A stretch of 64,000 nucleotides of DNA from Euglena gracilis (taxonomy: Eukaryota; Euglenida; Euglenophyceae; Euglenales), in assembly GCA_039621445.1 (NCBI GenBank), contig CP154955.1:48778086-48842085 (forward strand), written 5' to 3'. The translations under genes and the position numbers were made by a program. The notes below the pieces were generated by a model. The model searched no databases. It saw only the letters and a list, made by a program, of their open reading frames with translations, and was not told where the DNA came from. Below are positions 41,685 through 52,732 of the stretch, one piece after another. The first letter of the stretch is position 1; every line of letters starts with the position of its first letter.

Positions 41685-42450
41685 AAAAAGACCAGTCAGT
41701 CACCGGGTCGGCCACTCCAAGAGCAAATTGACCACCACAAACACGGGAAAAAAAATTTCCGGCGGTTTTGTCTTCGAGACACTTTTTTATTGATTTTTGT
41801 TATATGTTTTAGATTTTTTTGATATTTTCTTATTTTTGTTTTCACTCATCCCTCCCCCGGGGAGGAGGGCAGGTCTAGGCCAAAAAACCAGTCACTCACT
41901 CAAATCAGTCACCCGGGGGGGGGGGGGGGGGGGGGCAGGGTTGGATGGGAAGCCTTGAGGGGGGGGGGGTCGGACCCCCCCTACCGACATGGAGGGGGGG
42001 GGGGGCAGGACCCCCCCCCCTCCTACCACGAAAATGGGGGGGGGGCCGAAAATTTTTCGATTTCATGGACGGGCAAAGGGCCAGAAATCGGGTCGAAAAC
42101 GTTCAAAAATCCCTGATTTTTCTTTGAAAATCGATCCAAAAATGCTCATTTTTTGAAATTTTTTGAAAAATTTTTGGGGGGAAAACACGAACACATCAAA
42201 AAATGGGCAATATGGCCAAAAGTCAGCAAAAGGGGTGTTTTTGCTCATTTTCCGGCGCACAGCGCCGGAAGAAAATTTTCTGCTATTTTTGGCACCTGTC
42301 AAGGAGGGGGGGGGTGGGGGGGTCCGGACCCCCCTCCAAACATCTGGGGGGGGGGGTCCGGACCCCCCCTACCACCTACCTCAATACCGAAGGGCTTCCC
42401 ATCCAACCCTGGGGGGAGGGGGTGGTTCTGCCAGTGACTAAGTGATTGCA
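41685..42450. mobile_element. Nested pair: AGTCAGTCAC element containing a GGTTGGATGGGAAGCC element
   Basis: Outer: accagtcagtcaccgggtcg at the left and cagtgactaagtgattgcatgg at the right, as at 20,205-20,500. Inner, 41,936-42,418: cagggttggatgggaagcct and gggcttcccatccaaccctg are inverted ends, with a ttccggcgcacagcgccggaa central hairpin. The right inner end recurs at 1-70. Confidence 0.75.
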
Positions 42451-42542
42451 TGGTCAGGGAGTCAGGGGGTGGCCCGGCGGGCGGGGGCAGGTCCCCGTCG
42501 GCGGCGTAGCGGTGCGCGGCGTCGGTTGAAGACCGGGTGGCG
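42435..42542 (-). CDS. Possible exon, Ser/Asp then Pro-rich
   Basis: The frame ATRSSTDAAHRYAADGDLPP then PAGPPPDS follows acceptor ggcaacacag and is GC-rich at third positions. No clear donor is seen before the sequence runs into the end of a nested transposon at about 42,450. The exon may be truncated by that insertion. Confidence 0.35.
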
Positions 42543-42870
42543 CTGTGTTGCCGGGAAAGCGAGCAGAGGGAATCAAGCTGTCAGGGGGGAAAGAGAAGAG
42601 TGAACTAGAAGATAAATGAAACTTCTGCCACAATCGGGCAGGGGGAAAAAACAAAAAAAGAGTGAACTTTTAAAATTCTAGACTTAAAAAAAAATTCAAA
42701 ATTTCAGAAATTTTTTTAAAAAATAGGAAAATATGGAAAGGAACAAAGAGTAAAACGGATGACACAAAGTTAGAATACCCGAAAAAAATGTTCTTCTGTG
42801 TTGTAAAATAGCCTCAAAAGCCGAAAGGACGGAGATGCAACAAGAATGCTTGCCCATTCCTGGTAATCAC
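42543..42870. other. Intron, AT-rich unique sequence
   Basis: No exon or repeat seen. Confidence 0.5.
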
Positions 42871-43080
42871 ATGTATCGTCTCTCCGAGAATGTGGCCCCA
42901 AAGGTCCCCCGGGGTCCCCGCCAGCGCCCACCGGCCCAGGGCGGCCAGCACCACGGCGTACTCCGCCCGCAGCCCGTCCAGCGCCTGCTGCAGCCCCGCG
43001 CCGTGCGCCTCGCCGGCCCGCAGCAGCCGCCGCTGGGCGGTGAGCTGCGCCGCCAGCTCCCCGCCAGGGCACGCCGTCGC
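42871..43080 (-). CDS. Exon, 70 codons, helical
   Basis: Starts ATACPGGELAAQLTAQRRLL, continues RAGEAHGAGLQQALDGLRAE, then YAVVLAALGRWALAGTPGDL, ending ETIH before the donor GTGATTACC. The acceptor is tgtgccggcgcag. It is 210 bp, phase 0. It is one of the longest and cleanest exons. Confidence 0.78.
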
Positions 43081-43207
43081 CTGCGCCGGCACACAGGGGG
43101 CGAGTGGCCGCCTCACCACCACGACCAGAATGGGGGTGGGGGGAGCCCACCGCCCACAGGGTTTGCAGGATGCTCATCTACACATGTCACTTTGCCGCCT
43201 GAACACT

Positions 43208-43210
<3 letters not shown>

Positions 43211-43267
<57 letters not shown>
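43211..43267. repeat. (CTG)19 microsatellite
   Basis: Nineteen uninterrupted CTG triplets (CAG on the transcript strand), about 130 bp upstream of the exon at 42,871-43,080 and intronic by its position. Confidence 0.97.
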
Positions 43268-43270
<3 letters not shown>

Positions 43271-43324
43271 TTTCTGGTTTCATCAGTTGCAAACTTCTCC
43301 CTTCTCCCTGCCCGATGCCAAATG

Positions 43325-43555
43325 TGGGTTCCAGAAAATCCCAAAAATTGCAAAAAATGGGCATTTTGAAGGTTTTGGGCTCCAAATTTTTTCTGGCGAT
43401 TTGCGTCGGTCACTGGCTGACTGGGAAAAAAAAATCCTCTGGCTGGCCCTACCAACAGACCCCCCCCCCCAGGGTGCACCCCTCGCCAAATTTGGACTAG
43501 CTGCAGTCCACCCCCGGGGGGGGGGGGGGGGGTACTGCGAACCCTGAAAAGGAGG
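43325..43555. mobile_element. CTAGCTGCAGTCC element, copy 2
   Basis: Shares ccaaaaattgcaaaaaatgggc, gcgtcggtcactggctgact, ccaaatttggactagctgca and ggggtactgc with 32,210-32,432. Confidence 0.65.
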
Positions 43556-44309
43556 CCTGCTGGGGAAATTTATTAATTTAACTGTGTGATTTCACATGTT
43601 TTGAGGCAGAAGGCTGCCGTTTGGGTTTTTTTTTTAATCTAGAGCATGGAGTGAGAAGTTCTGTGGCAATAATGTCATTAAGCAGTGTGGTGTGGGTGGT
43701 GGGAGGTGTGGGTGGCAGAAAACCAAATGCCGGCTGCAATCCCCCCATCAGACTCTGGATCATTTTTTTTGCGGTAAAACAAAATGTCCCCGAATGATTG
43801 TCTGAAGCCACAAACAAATCGAAAGAGCAGCAGCAACAACAACAACACTCTTCCCTTTGAACAAAAGGATCTCGGAAAAAAATCCGAAATGAGATGAGCA
43901 GATGAAAATGAGTTTCCAGGTCCTTCGCTGGTTTTTTTGGATGTTTTTCTGGTTGGTTATTGGCTCCACGGAAAAGGTCTTGGGAACAGGCTTCTGCTCA
44001 AGGACCACGGGGGGTCCACTAGCCATCATTCGACTAGCCACTAAAAAAAATCCACATGCTAGACCCCCCCTCTCACTGGAGGTCCCCCGGACTCCAAAAA
44101 AGAAGCTCTTTCGGCCCTGCACACGCGGTGGAAATATGGTTTTTTAGGTGTTTTGGGGCTCATTTGTTCTGGTCAGAAATCTCCCATTTGGACAGATTCC
44201 ACAAGTCAGGAAATAACCCCTCAGGACGTTTCTTACAGCCCAAAACACAACCGGAAAAATACTATCTCAGCCAACACTCACGTATGCACACACGTACACA
44301 CGCGTGCAG

Positions 44310-44341
<32 letters not shown>

Positions 44342-44566
44342 CACATACACAGGCAACAGGGGATGTGCTTTTAAACAAAAAAAATGTGAGCATCCTGAAA
44401 AAAATCGCAGGAGAAAGGTCATCGGGTACAAGGGGAGGAGAAAGGTCCCTATGAGGACAGGTCACAATGCAAAAAGAATAGCGGACAGTTCTCCGTGAGG
44501 ATATTTTCCCCGTTCCGGGGGGGGGTAGGAATCTAAACACCGTGAGAGCGGCAGGCCAAAACACAC
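43556..44566. other. Intron, mostly unique
   Basis: Contains a CA run at 44,317-44,342 and a partial C-run element around 44,030-44,110 (gactagccactaaaaaaaat). No exon. Confidence 0.5.
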
Positions 44567-44695
44567 CAAAAGGGCAAGGTCGTTCATGGAGTCCACCGCA
44601 GCCCCCGCCATCCACTCCCACGCCTCCCCGGCCACCTCGGCCCGCCACCCCTCCTCCAGCGTCTCCATCGACCACCGCGCCTGGCGCGCCAGCCG
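44567..44695 (-). CDS. Exon, 43 codons, Trp-rich helix
   Basis: Starts RLARQARWSMETLEEGWRAE, continues VAGEAWEWMAGAAVDSMNDL and ends ALL before the donor GTGTGTTTTG. The acceptor is ctgcccccaccag. It has the same 129-bp length as families C, D and E, about 28 kb upstream of them. Four Trp are spaced along the helix. Confidence 0.78.
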
Positions 44696-45334
44696 CTGGT
44701 GGGGGCAGGGCCCCGGGTCGGTTGAAAGGGGCGGGTGGGCGGGCGACTGGGGTGGCAGGCACGTCGCGCTAACCCCCCCCAGTTTTGCCCCGACCCACTG
44801 TGGCTGTCCACCAGTTCTGGAGTACCCTGCCCCTTGGACAGGGTCCGGAGTTTAGGTGGGAGTCCCACTTAAACCCACCACAGGGTCCCACGGAGAGGGA
44901 CCCAGAGCAGTACAGGAAGGCTACGGGAAGGTTTGGTGGGGGGGGGTCGACCCCCGCCACCCACCATAGCACTGCGATCCTTTGGCGCCGAACTTTTGAC
45001 GTTAAGATCAGTGCCACCAGATACGAGAAGGCCGCCAATAGGGTTTCGGGGATTCCTGTATAAACCAGCCTCCACCCCCACCAGGCAGCCTATTGGGCCT
45101 GCAAAAATGTGAAGCGACAACAATCCAAGCCCATTGGCATGGGACGCATGGCCAACTGTTTCCCCCCAAGGGTCCCCTGGGGGGGGGGGGGCTTGGGGGA
45201 TACATTTTTGGAAGGTCAATTTTGGATCCCAATTCTTTTCGGCACCTCACCAAAACAGAGGAAAACCCCTCTCTGCGACTGGCGATGCACGCGGGACGGT
45301 GGCCAACTTGCCCTCACTCATTCGAAATCCCCAC

Positions 45335-45486
45335 CCATCTCGCCGGGACAGGGAAAGCCGAGGGGCCTGGGCCGAGGGTGTCCACCGCGGCGAGCACGTT
45401 CTCCGGGGCCGGGGACGAGTAGCCGCCGCCGCCGGCGCCAGGGTCGAGGACGGCCCACTCCGCCGTCGTGCGCCCCAGCAGCGTGG
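45335..45486 (-). CDS. Exon, 41 to 50 codons, Gly/Pro-rich
   Basis: The frame TLLGRTTAEWAVLDPGAGGG then YSSPAPENVLAAVDTLGPGP ends ARW at the donor GTGGGGATT. Acceptor ctgcccccag gives 152 bp. A second AG just before WAVL would give 123 bp, phase 0. It is low in helix signal and probably a flexible segment. Confidence 0.6.
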
Positions 45487-45639
45487 CTGGGGGCAGGCTG
45501 GGCCCCTTTGCACAGAGCCGGCGCCGTTCCTCGGGGATGCCGTGTTCACCCCCATAAGTTGTCGGGCCCTGACCCTGGGCGGTGTCTGAACAACCTGGCG
45601 GGGGCAAGGCAAAGAAGGATGGACCCAGTAACAGGCACC

Positions 45640-45946
45640 GAACGTTTTTGTAAACGGAAAGGTCCCAACGAGCATCATGACCCCTCTACTATATGGCATG
45701 AGGAAATTCCTTTGCAGATTGATATTGGGTAAATATAGCTTTTTTTTCGTTCTGGTGCTGATGGGCTTCAGGTATTGAAAACGTCAATGCTTCTGGTGAT
45801 CAAAAATAATGCCTGTATGCAAAACTGTGCCGCAAATGGGAGTAAATACAAAAATTCGCAGACAAGAAAACACCTCTCAAATAAACTGGAGAAATGCTTT
45901 GCCATTGGTTCTGAGAGGAGAAAAAGAAGCAGTTACCCCGCCGCAC
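45640..45946. other. Intron, unique sequence
   Basis: Nothing recognisable. Confidence 0.45.
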
Positions 45947-46105
45947 TGGGGCCCGCCTGCGCACCGCGTCGTGGGCGGTGGTCTCCAGGTTCTGCTGCGC
46001 GGCCAGCCGACGGTGTAGCGCCTCGTTCTGGGTCACCCACTGCCCGACTGCCTGCTGCTGCACGTACAGCTGGCTCATCAGGTCCGCCACCAACGCGTGG
46101 GAGTC
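45947..46105 (-). CDS. Exon, 53 codons, Gln-rich coiled coil
   Basis: Starts DSHALVADLMSQLYVQQQAV, continues GQWVTQNEALHRRLAAQQNL and ends VRRRAP at the donor GTGCGGC, phase 0. The stronger-looking donor GTAACTGC 8 bp on would break phase. The acceptor is cacatttcgcag. Confidence 0.72.
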
Positions 46106-46289
46106 CTGCGAAATGTGCAAGCTGACAGCCCCGGACAAGTACCTCTGCCCCGGGGCAGTGGAAACCCCCACCTTAAAAAAAAACCTGTCGCCCGGATGGT
46201 CGGCGGCCAATGCCGGAGATGAAACTGGAAACGCATCATTATCACACGACAATTTGGGTGGCATCGGGCATTTCTTGGGGCACACAAAA

Positions 46290-46410
46290 CACAACACTCA
46301 CGCACGCGCGCGCACACAGACACATACACACACAAAACACAAAACACACATGCACGCACGCACGCACACACAAAATACACACACACACACACACACATAC
46401 ACATGTGCAC
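46290..46410. repeat. CA/CACG microsatellite
   Basis: Mixed cacgcacgcgcgcgcacaca and cacacacacacacaca, directly downstream of the donor of the exon at 46,415. Confidence 0.9.
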
Positions 46411-46414
46411 AAAC

Positions 46415-46558
46415 CTCCAGAGCAGTGTCTCGGCCGGCCGCCGCGGACTGCACCGTCGCCAGCTCCGTCACGGCGGCAAGGGCCAGCGTCGCCAAGTCCT
46501 CCTGCAGCTCGTCCATGGCGTCGATCCACACCGCCAGGCGAGCCTCCATCTCCTGGCT
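46415..46558 (-). CDS. Exon, 48 codons, acidic helix
   Basis: Starts SQEMEARLAVWIDAMDELQE, continues DLATLALAAVTELATVQSAA and ends DTALE before the donor GTTTGTGC. The acceptor in frame is gcctggag; gcggtgcag seven bases upstream is a better motif but alters phase. Confidence 0.72.
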
Positions 46559-46730
46559 CTCCAGGCTGCACCGCACCTCTGCCCCACGGCGGCGACCGCC
46601 GGGGGGGGGGGGGGGGGGGGCGAGGGAAACCTCGGGAAACCGGGATATTACTGCACTTTAATATTTATGCAAAAAAAAACTCCATCAACAACAACATCAC
46701 CACCATGATTATTGGTAGCAGTCTTATTGT

Positions 46731-46814
46731 GATGATGATGATGATGATGATGATGACGACGATGACGATGACGATGATGATGATGATGATGATGATGACG
46801 ACGATGACGATGAC

Positions 46815-46867
<53 letters not shown>

Positions 46868-46880
46868 CGATGACGATGAC

Positions 46881-46943
<63 letters not shown>

Positions 46944-46985
46944 GGTGGTGGTGGTGGTGGTGGTGATGATGATGATGACGATGAC

Positions 46986-47053
<68 letters not shown>

Positions 47054-47060
47054 CGACGAC

Positions 47061-47122
<62 letters not shown>

Positions 47123-47190
47123 CGATGATGATGATGATGATGACGACGACGATGATGATGATGATGACGATGATGATGATCATCATCATC
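46731..47190. repeat. (GAT)n/(GAC)n/(GGT)n trinucleotide microsatellite
   Basis: About 460 bp of GAT with blocks of GAC and a central run of GGT at 46,929-46,962, ending in inverted CATCATCAT. It encodes Met, Asp/Ile or His runs in all frames and is not treated as coding. Confidence 0.97.
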
Positions 47191-47475
47191 ATCATCATCA
47201 TGCTTCTGCTGCTGGCGCTGTGTGATAACTGCTCTTGTTGCCGTTGCTGTTGCTGCTTCTGCTGCTGCTGTTAACGTTGCTCTCATCTTCGTCGTCGTTG
47301 TCGTTGGTGCTAAAAATACTCTCTCACATTATTGTTGATTCTGATCTTATTATTTAAGTCACAGTTGACTTCTTCGTGACTATTTTTCATTTTTGTCATT
47401 TTTGTTGTTCAATTTCATTGCATATGTTCATCAAGAAGGGCTTTGCTTGCTGTCGATGAAAGCAAGAGAGGCTAC

Positions 47476-47641
47476 TTTGCTGGCGCTGGAACAGCTGCAT
47501 TTCGCCTGGAGGGGTTAGAAGGTTTGAGGCAGCATCGCCCACGTGGTCATACACGCCCTTCGACAGGCCGAGGGACAGCTGGTACCACAATGGCTCCTCC
47601 TTTGCACGGTTGGTGGGCGATTTCACCGCGGCCGGGTGGAG
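47476..47641 (-). CDS. Exon, 29 to 55 codons
   Basis: Starts LHPAAVKSPTNRAKEEPLWY and continues QLSLGLSKG, where a donor GTGTATG gives phase 0. The frame stays open and coding-like through DHVGDAASNLLTPPGEMQLF to a GTAGCC site at 47,475 in phase 1. The acceptor is ggcccaccccag. Confidence 0.55.
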
Positions 47642-47689
47642 CTGGGGTGGGCCGCAGTCTGGTGGGACAGTGACCAGTGTTGAGTTAAG

Positions 47690-47811
47690 TTTGGGTTGAG
47701 TCGAGCTGAATTGCGTTGTGTCGTGTTGCATTGTGCTGTGCTGCGCTGTGCTGTGTTGTGTTGTGCTGTGCTGTGTTGTGCTGTGTTGTGCTGTGCTGTG
47801 CTGTGTTGTGT

Positions 47812-47843
<32 letters not shown>

Positions 47844-47852
47844 TGTGTGTTC
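47690..47852. repeat. TGTGCTGTGT microsatellite
   Basis: Repeats of tgtgctgtgctgtgttg pass into a pure GT run. Confidence 0.93.
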
Positions 47853-47969
47853 AGTTGTTCACATATATGCACCAAGCCAGCGTATTATGTTCATTGCATT
47901 TGTTTCCAGGGTTACCGCGACATTTGTCCCCCCCCTTCCACCTCGGTCACCCCTCCATTGTCCCCCTAT

Positions 47970-48429
47970 CTTGCAACTGAACTGATCTGAGCAGGAATGC
48001 CAAAAGAAACACCAAAAGGTTCTAAATGGGTCAAACCTCGAAAATAAAAAAATACTGGCTTGGGAATGCTAACACAAACGGATATTTTAAGGGCCGGAAA
48101 ATCATCCTTGATTTTCCAAAGACCCACTTGGGCAATGGTTCTGAAGTTTTTTGTCGCACATGCATGCACACACACACAGACACACACACGCGCGCGCGCA
48201 CACACAAACACACAACACACAAACACACACACACGCGCGCGCGCACACGCACACACAAACACACACACACACAAACACGCACCCGCACCCGCACCCGCAC
48301 CCGCACCCGCACCCGCACCCGCACCCGCACCCGCACCCGCACCCGCACCCGCACCCGCACCCGCACCCCCACACGCACACGCACACGCACACACAGGGAG
48401 ATCACTGCGCGCACACAGCATCTCCCAAC
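47970..48429. repeat. CA tract and (ACCCGC)n hexamer array
   Basis: CA/CACGCG repeats at 48,165-48,277 lead into about fourteen copies of acccgc (48,278-48,366), then cacgca. The part before 48,165 is unique intron. Confidence 0.92.
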
Positions 48430-48549
48430 CTCAGGGCCGACCCCAGGGCGGGGCTCCGCGTCGGTGGGCGGCTGCCACGCAGCGGACGGGGCGTCCTCTG
48501 CAGCGTGGGTGGCGGTGGAGTCGGAGACGGTGGTGCACGATGCGTGGGA
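48430..48549 (-). CDS. Exon, 40 codons, Ser/Thr/Pro-rich and acidic
   Basis: Starts SHASCTTVSDSTATHAAEDA and continues PSAAWQPPTDAEPRPGVGPE before the donor GTTGGGAG. The acceptor is ccaccggactccgag. It is 120 bp, phase 0. Its composition suggests a disordered linker. Confidence 0.6.
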
Positions 48550-48824
48550 CTCGGAGTCCGGTGGGGTCGTGGGGCAGCGCCCCGACCACAGTCAGGGGGC
48601 TGAAATTGGGAGCTTCAGGCCGAGAGGAGGGAGGATTGGGGGGGGGGGGACCCGCCCCCCACCACTTGGAACAGTGGCGCAGCCAAAATGTGCAACTCTC
48701 GGCGGAAAACGGTTGCCCCCCAAACGACTTCCGGCAATTATTCGGCGCATTGATTGACACGTTTTGGGCTTAAATGCTCCGGCGTAGAGCCTGGAACACG
48801 GAAGGAGAACATGGGGTTGGACAT

Positions 48825-49030
48825 TTTTAGCGCTTTTGACCACTTTTGCCCTCTTTTTTTGGCCACCTTTGGCCATTTTTGACTGCTTTCGGCCACTCTT
48901 GGCCACTTTGAGGCCGCTTTGGTCTACTTGGGACATACTTGACTGACAAAAGGCATCGTTGCCCTTGGTCGGAACCACCACCTATGGGGTTCCTGTCGGC
49001 CCTGGTCCTGGTGGACCATAGGTGCCAGGT
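48825..49030. mobile_element. Half of a GGTCGGCCCT-type composite element
   Basis: ttggccacctttggccattt words followed by ggtcggaaccaccacctatg, ctgtcggccctggtcctggt and accataggtgcc reproduce the right part of 19,144-20,174. The left end is missing. Confidence 0.55.
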
Positions 49031-49475
49031 TGCTAATACCCTCTCTCATACCTCCCCTCCCCCCCCTTTTTGCTGACACGCCAATGTTCCGGAAAGTGCC
49101 GTTGAAATGGGGGGGGGGTCAACGACACGCTGTGTCAACAGCACGGTCACATAAAACAACAGCAAACCCCGCCAGCAACAATTGGCCTCGCAATTGTACC
49201 ATTGGACCTCTCACATTGCACCAAATTGCCAAATTCACAGGGAAAACATTCGAAGCCATGGCTGGGAAGAAGATCCATTACAATTCTGAAGTGTGTTGGC
49301 GGGATTTCCTTTGAAACTGTGGCCCACACAAAGCAAAAATTCATGTTCCAGTAAAGTGCCGTTGACACGGGGGTGTGTGAACGACATGCTGTATCAACGA
49401 CAGAGGGGGGGGGGAGGTAGGTTGGTCCTGGTGTCCCGTGGTCGGGGTGGAAAAGTAGTTCGCCTCGTGGGGCAC
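49031..49475. other. Intron with a doubled phrase
   Basis: The phrases aaagtgccgttgaaatgg (49,094) and taaagtgccgttgacacg (49,352), each followed by caacgacacgctgtgtcaac-like text, form a diverged direct repeat. Confidence 0.5.
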
Positions 49476-49660
49476 TGGGGCGAGTGGGGGCTCTGGCTGC
49501 AAAGCACTCCATATCCTCGTCCTCCGTCTCCTCGCCGCCAGCCCCGGAGGACAGCTCAGACACCACCATCGACTCGGAGCAGGGGCGGAGGAGGCTGCCA
49601 TGGCGCGAGGGCGCCGTGAAGGCGGAGGGCCGCCGGTCAGAGTGGCCCCGGGGGAACACG
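49476..49660 (-). CDS. Exon, about 61 codons, Ser-rich with acidic patch
   Basis: The frame VFPRGHSDRRPSAFTAPSRH, then ESMVVSELSSGAGGEETEDE, ends near ARAPTRP at the donor GTGCCCC. The acceptor is cccgcccgcag. The SELSSGAGGEETEDED segment is a typical acidic disordered stretch. Phases at the ends are not 0. Confidence 0.55.
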
Positions 49661-50059
49661 CTGCGGGCGGGGGACCGCGGACCGGGCCGGCCGACGGGGC
49701 CGCTACTCCTCTGTCTCCCAGCGACAACGAACCCTCTTCCCGATGCAGACCAGGACTCCACCAGAAGGGGTCTCCCGCCCTCGCCCGTCACCGACGGGCT
49801 AAATGGGGGGCCATTCCATCACTTTCTAACCAAACCCTTCGGTCCACGGGGGGCGCATGTGCGCACCTCACGTCAACGTGTGGTGCCCTACGACACTTTG
49901 ACCACCCCTGTGTGCAGACGCCCCCGTGCACACAGGTGCGTGTATTCAAGGCAAGAGTGCTTTTTTGGGACTTTGGGAGGACCCCTCGGTGGCCGGGCAT
50001 TGTGGGGGGGGGCAGCAGGCACATGCGGTCAATTCCCATTTTGGTGCTCGAGTTAGCGC

Positions 50060-50775
50060 CAGGCTGAGGGGGTCCGCAGTGCCCTTGAGTGCCTGCCCAG
50101 GCAGGCATATCCCCCCTGGGGGGGGGGGGGTCGGATTTCGGCCGGTGCTCAGGAACTCTCCTCAGAAAATAGGCCATTTATCTTGAAAATAGACATTTCT
50201 TGAGCCTTCCGACGCCGAAGTGCCTGCTAAGCACCCGACTAAAAAACAGCCTGGTTGGCGCTCTGGAACATAATGGGGGGGTTGGCACGGCTTCCAAGGA
50301 CTTTCCAGGAGGAGGAGGAAGGGTCCCGTGCAATGCCATGCCAAGGGGATCCACCCGTCCAAAAAGTCGGGCACCGAAAGGCAAAATATCTCCCGGCGCC
50401 AAAATAAACAATTTTCCATCAAACATGTCCAAAAACATCAGTGAATCACTTGAAAAGCGAAAAAACCCCATTTTCGATGATAATCTTCAAAATCTCAAAA
50501 AATAATTCACCGTGCAATTTTTCATTCAAAATGAAAAGGAAAAAAATTGGACCCAAAAAATGAACTAAATCAACCTCAATGATGGCCAAATTGGTAAAAT
50601 GAGACCATTTTGTGGTCAAATGGCAGAAAATTCTGAAATTTTTGAGCAAAATTTGGCTCTTTCGGCTCGCTGGCGCTCGGCGCCAGCGAAAAATCGTGAA
50701 AATTGAATATGGGTTGGCATATGCCATATGGGTTCCGAGGGGGGTGGGGGGTGTTCCAACCCCCCAATTTTTTAA
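50060..50775. mobile_element. C-run element with CCCAGGCAGGCA motifs
   Basis: cttgagtgcctgcccaggca and gtgctcaggaactctcct resemble 41,150-41,290. The hairpin gctggcgctcggcgccagc lies at 50,670. Ends not resolved. Confidence 0.5.
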
Positions 50776-51023
50776 AGGGTTTTTATGGAATCCTTTCCAC
50801 TCCATTTACAATATCTTTTTTGAAAAAAGTATTATCAGAAGAAAAAAAATGTATTTCCTCATTGGTTTTCTTTCGACTCTTTTGTCTTGGGACAACAAAC
50901 CCAAAAAAGAACAAATTAAAACCCCATCTTTCCAATAATTCTTCTGCCATCCCTTTTACCATTCAAACAACTCCCATGCGCAAAAGTGCTTTCCGCTTGA
51001 CGGCCGTTGGGAGACACTCGTAC

Positions 51024-51177
51024 CGTCCCGCCAGCCTCCACGCTTGGGGGGTCGGGTCCTCCGGGCGGGGAACGCCCCCGGCGCGCCGTCCACGCTGCCG
51101 ATGGATGCGCAGCGCCGGGCGGGTGGGGACGGCGGGGCGAGGCCCCCGGAGAGGACCCGGCCTGCGCCGTCGGCCAG
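51024..51177 (-). CDS. Exon, about 51 codons, Arg/Pro-rich
   Basis: Starts LADGAGRVLSGGLAPPSPPA and continues RRCASIGSVDGAPGAFPARR, ending near RDG at the donor GTACGAGTG. The acceptor is cctcctgcgggag. It ends in phase 1. Confidence 0.55.
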
Positions 51178-52240
51178 CTCCCGCAGGAGGGTGTGGGCGA
51201 TGGTGTGGGTTCAGGCGGCGATAGGGGCCCCGGGCTGGGGGGGGGGGGGTGGCTGCTCAGGGCCTGCGTGTGAGTACCACCCCGGGGGGGGGGGCATTCG
51301 GTGAGCATTTATCACAAATTTTGGGAGTGGAAAAAATGATGCGTTTGGGGGGAAGCACTCACAGAGAAATGTGTTTGGGGGAAACACTCACACATAGGCC
51401 TCACATTTTAAAAAAAAAAAAACAAATCTAGTTTTAACGGGCAAAGTGGATCCACTTATGGAAAATAGATAGAGATGGCAGTCTGTGCCTACAGTCATGA
51501 AAGAATTAGGATTATGTCGACGGGGGTATAGGGGAGGTGTGTCAGATGCCGGGCAGCCTCCTCCTCGGCTCGCAGTTGTAGGGAGGTTGGGCTCGGGAGG
51601 GGGGGGGCGGTGGAGTGGGGCAGGGGGGACACCGGAAAGAAAATGTCATACAAATGGGCGCTCTATGGCGGGAGGGGGTGGGAAGGACAAAGGGAAGCCG
51701 TGGTAGGGTGGCCTGGTGGAAATTGGGGGTGGAGGATGTGATATGGACCATAGTGGTGTTGCGATGATAGGTTCCATAGAAGGTATGATGCATTGGAGAT
51801 GAGTTAAACTGGGGAACGGAGGCCAGGGTGGCTGAACTGGCAAGGGGAGGGGGGTGGCGGGGGGAACCCCGGGGGATTAACAAGAAGGTCAGACAAAACA
51901 GGGAGAGGCCTTGGTATTAGTTTTGTCTTGGCGAGGAGTCACAAGTGGGGTTGGGGGGGGGGGTTGGGTGTGGGAAGAGGTGGAGGAAGATCAGTAAGAG
52001 GGGGGGAAGGAGCACGTGGATAGGGGAAGAAAACCCCGGGGTAGGGGGGTGGGGGTGGGGAGGCGCAGTGAGAATAACAGAAAAAAGGAAGAAAGGATGG
52101 GAAGGAGTGACGGGCTAGTGTGCGGGGGGGGGGAGTGCATGGTGCTGGGTGCGGGAAAAAGACGGGGGGGAAAAAGGGACAAAAACAGGAGTTTGGGGGT
52201 AAAGAACAATACGAGGGGGAGTCACAAAAAAGGCCAGGCA
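51178..52240. other. Long intron, G-rich
   Basis: From 51,590 to 52,200 the plus strand is strongly purine-rich (ggagg, gggtgg, gaaaaag). Its only exon-like trace is an AEEEAARHL frame at about 51,560. Otherwise empty. Confidence 0.45.
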
Positions 52241-52265
52241 TAAGAGGTGACATCAAAAAACAACC

Positions 52266-52363
52266 TTTCAGGATATGGCCACGGCAAATTCCTGATTATC
52301 AACGGCGCTGGGCAGTCTCCCATCGCGGCCTTCGACAGGGCCGAGAAGACCCTCATCACAGCC
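52266..52363 (-). CDS. Possible exon with coding signal on both strands
   Basis: On the reverse strand AVMRVFSALSKAAMGDCPAP then LIIRNLPWPYPE lies between acceptor ccgtataccacgcag and donor GTTGTTTTTTG. On the forward strand the same DNA reads YGHGKFLIINGAGQSPIAAF then DRAEKTLITACV, between a cctttcag acceptor at 52,271 and a GTATACGG donor at 52,370. Both look plausible. The neighbours favour reverse. Confidence 0.4.
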
Positions 52364-52375
52364 TGCGTGGTATAC

Positions 52376-52423
52376 GGAGGAGGCTGCGAACGCGATGTCC
52401 AGCCGGCCAGCCTCCTCCTCGGC
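52376..52423 (-). CDS. Short exon, 16 codons, Glu/Ala-rich
   Basis: Reads AEEEAGRLDIAFAASS between an AG at cacactgcgag and donor GTATACC, phase 0. An earlier acceptor ctgccag would add LGLAHCE upstream. A similar AEEEAARHL string lies at about 51,560, hinting at another small copy. Confidence 0.4.
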
Positions 52424-52694
52424 CTCGCAGTGTGCCAGGCCGAGGGCTGGCAGGCTGAGGGGCTGCGGGGCGGTGGGCGGGGGCAGGGGCGGACCATGGC
52501 CGGAACAGAGAGCGTCCATATTGGCAGTGCAGGAGCCTCCGTAATGGCGACAGCCGACACCAAACCCTCCGCAGTGACCCCATGGGACCCCAATAGGTCA
52601 TAATTGGGGAGTTCCCAGCAATGTGGAGCTGCCAAATTACTTAACTTGCCCCCTCCACCAAAGGTGAACCCAAATATGGCATGATATGAAATGG

Positions 52695-52732
52695 CAGATG
52701 AAAAAAAAAAAAAAATAAAAAAAAATTTTTTC

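Noticed and set aside
46210-47286. 354-codon Met/Val-rich and 212-codon His-rich open frames
   Set aside because: Products of the GAT/GGT trinucleotide array.
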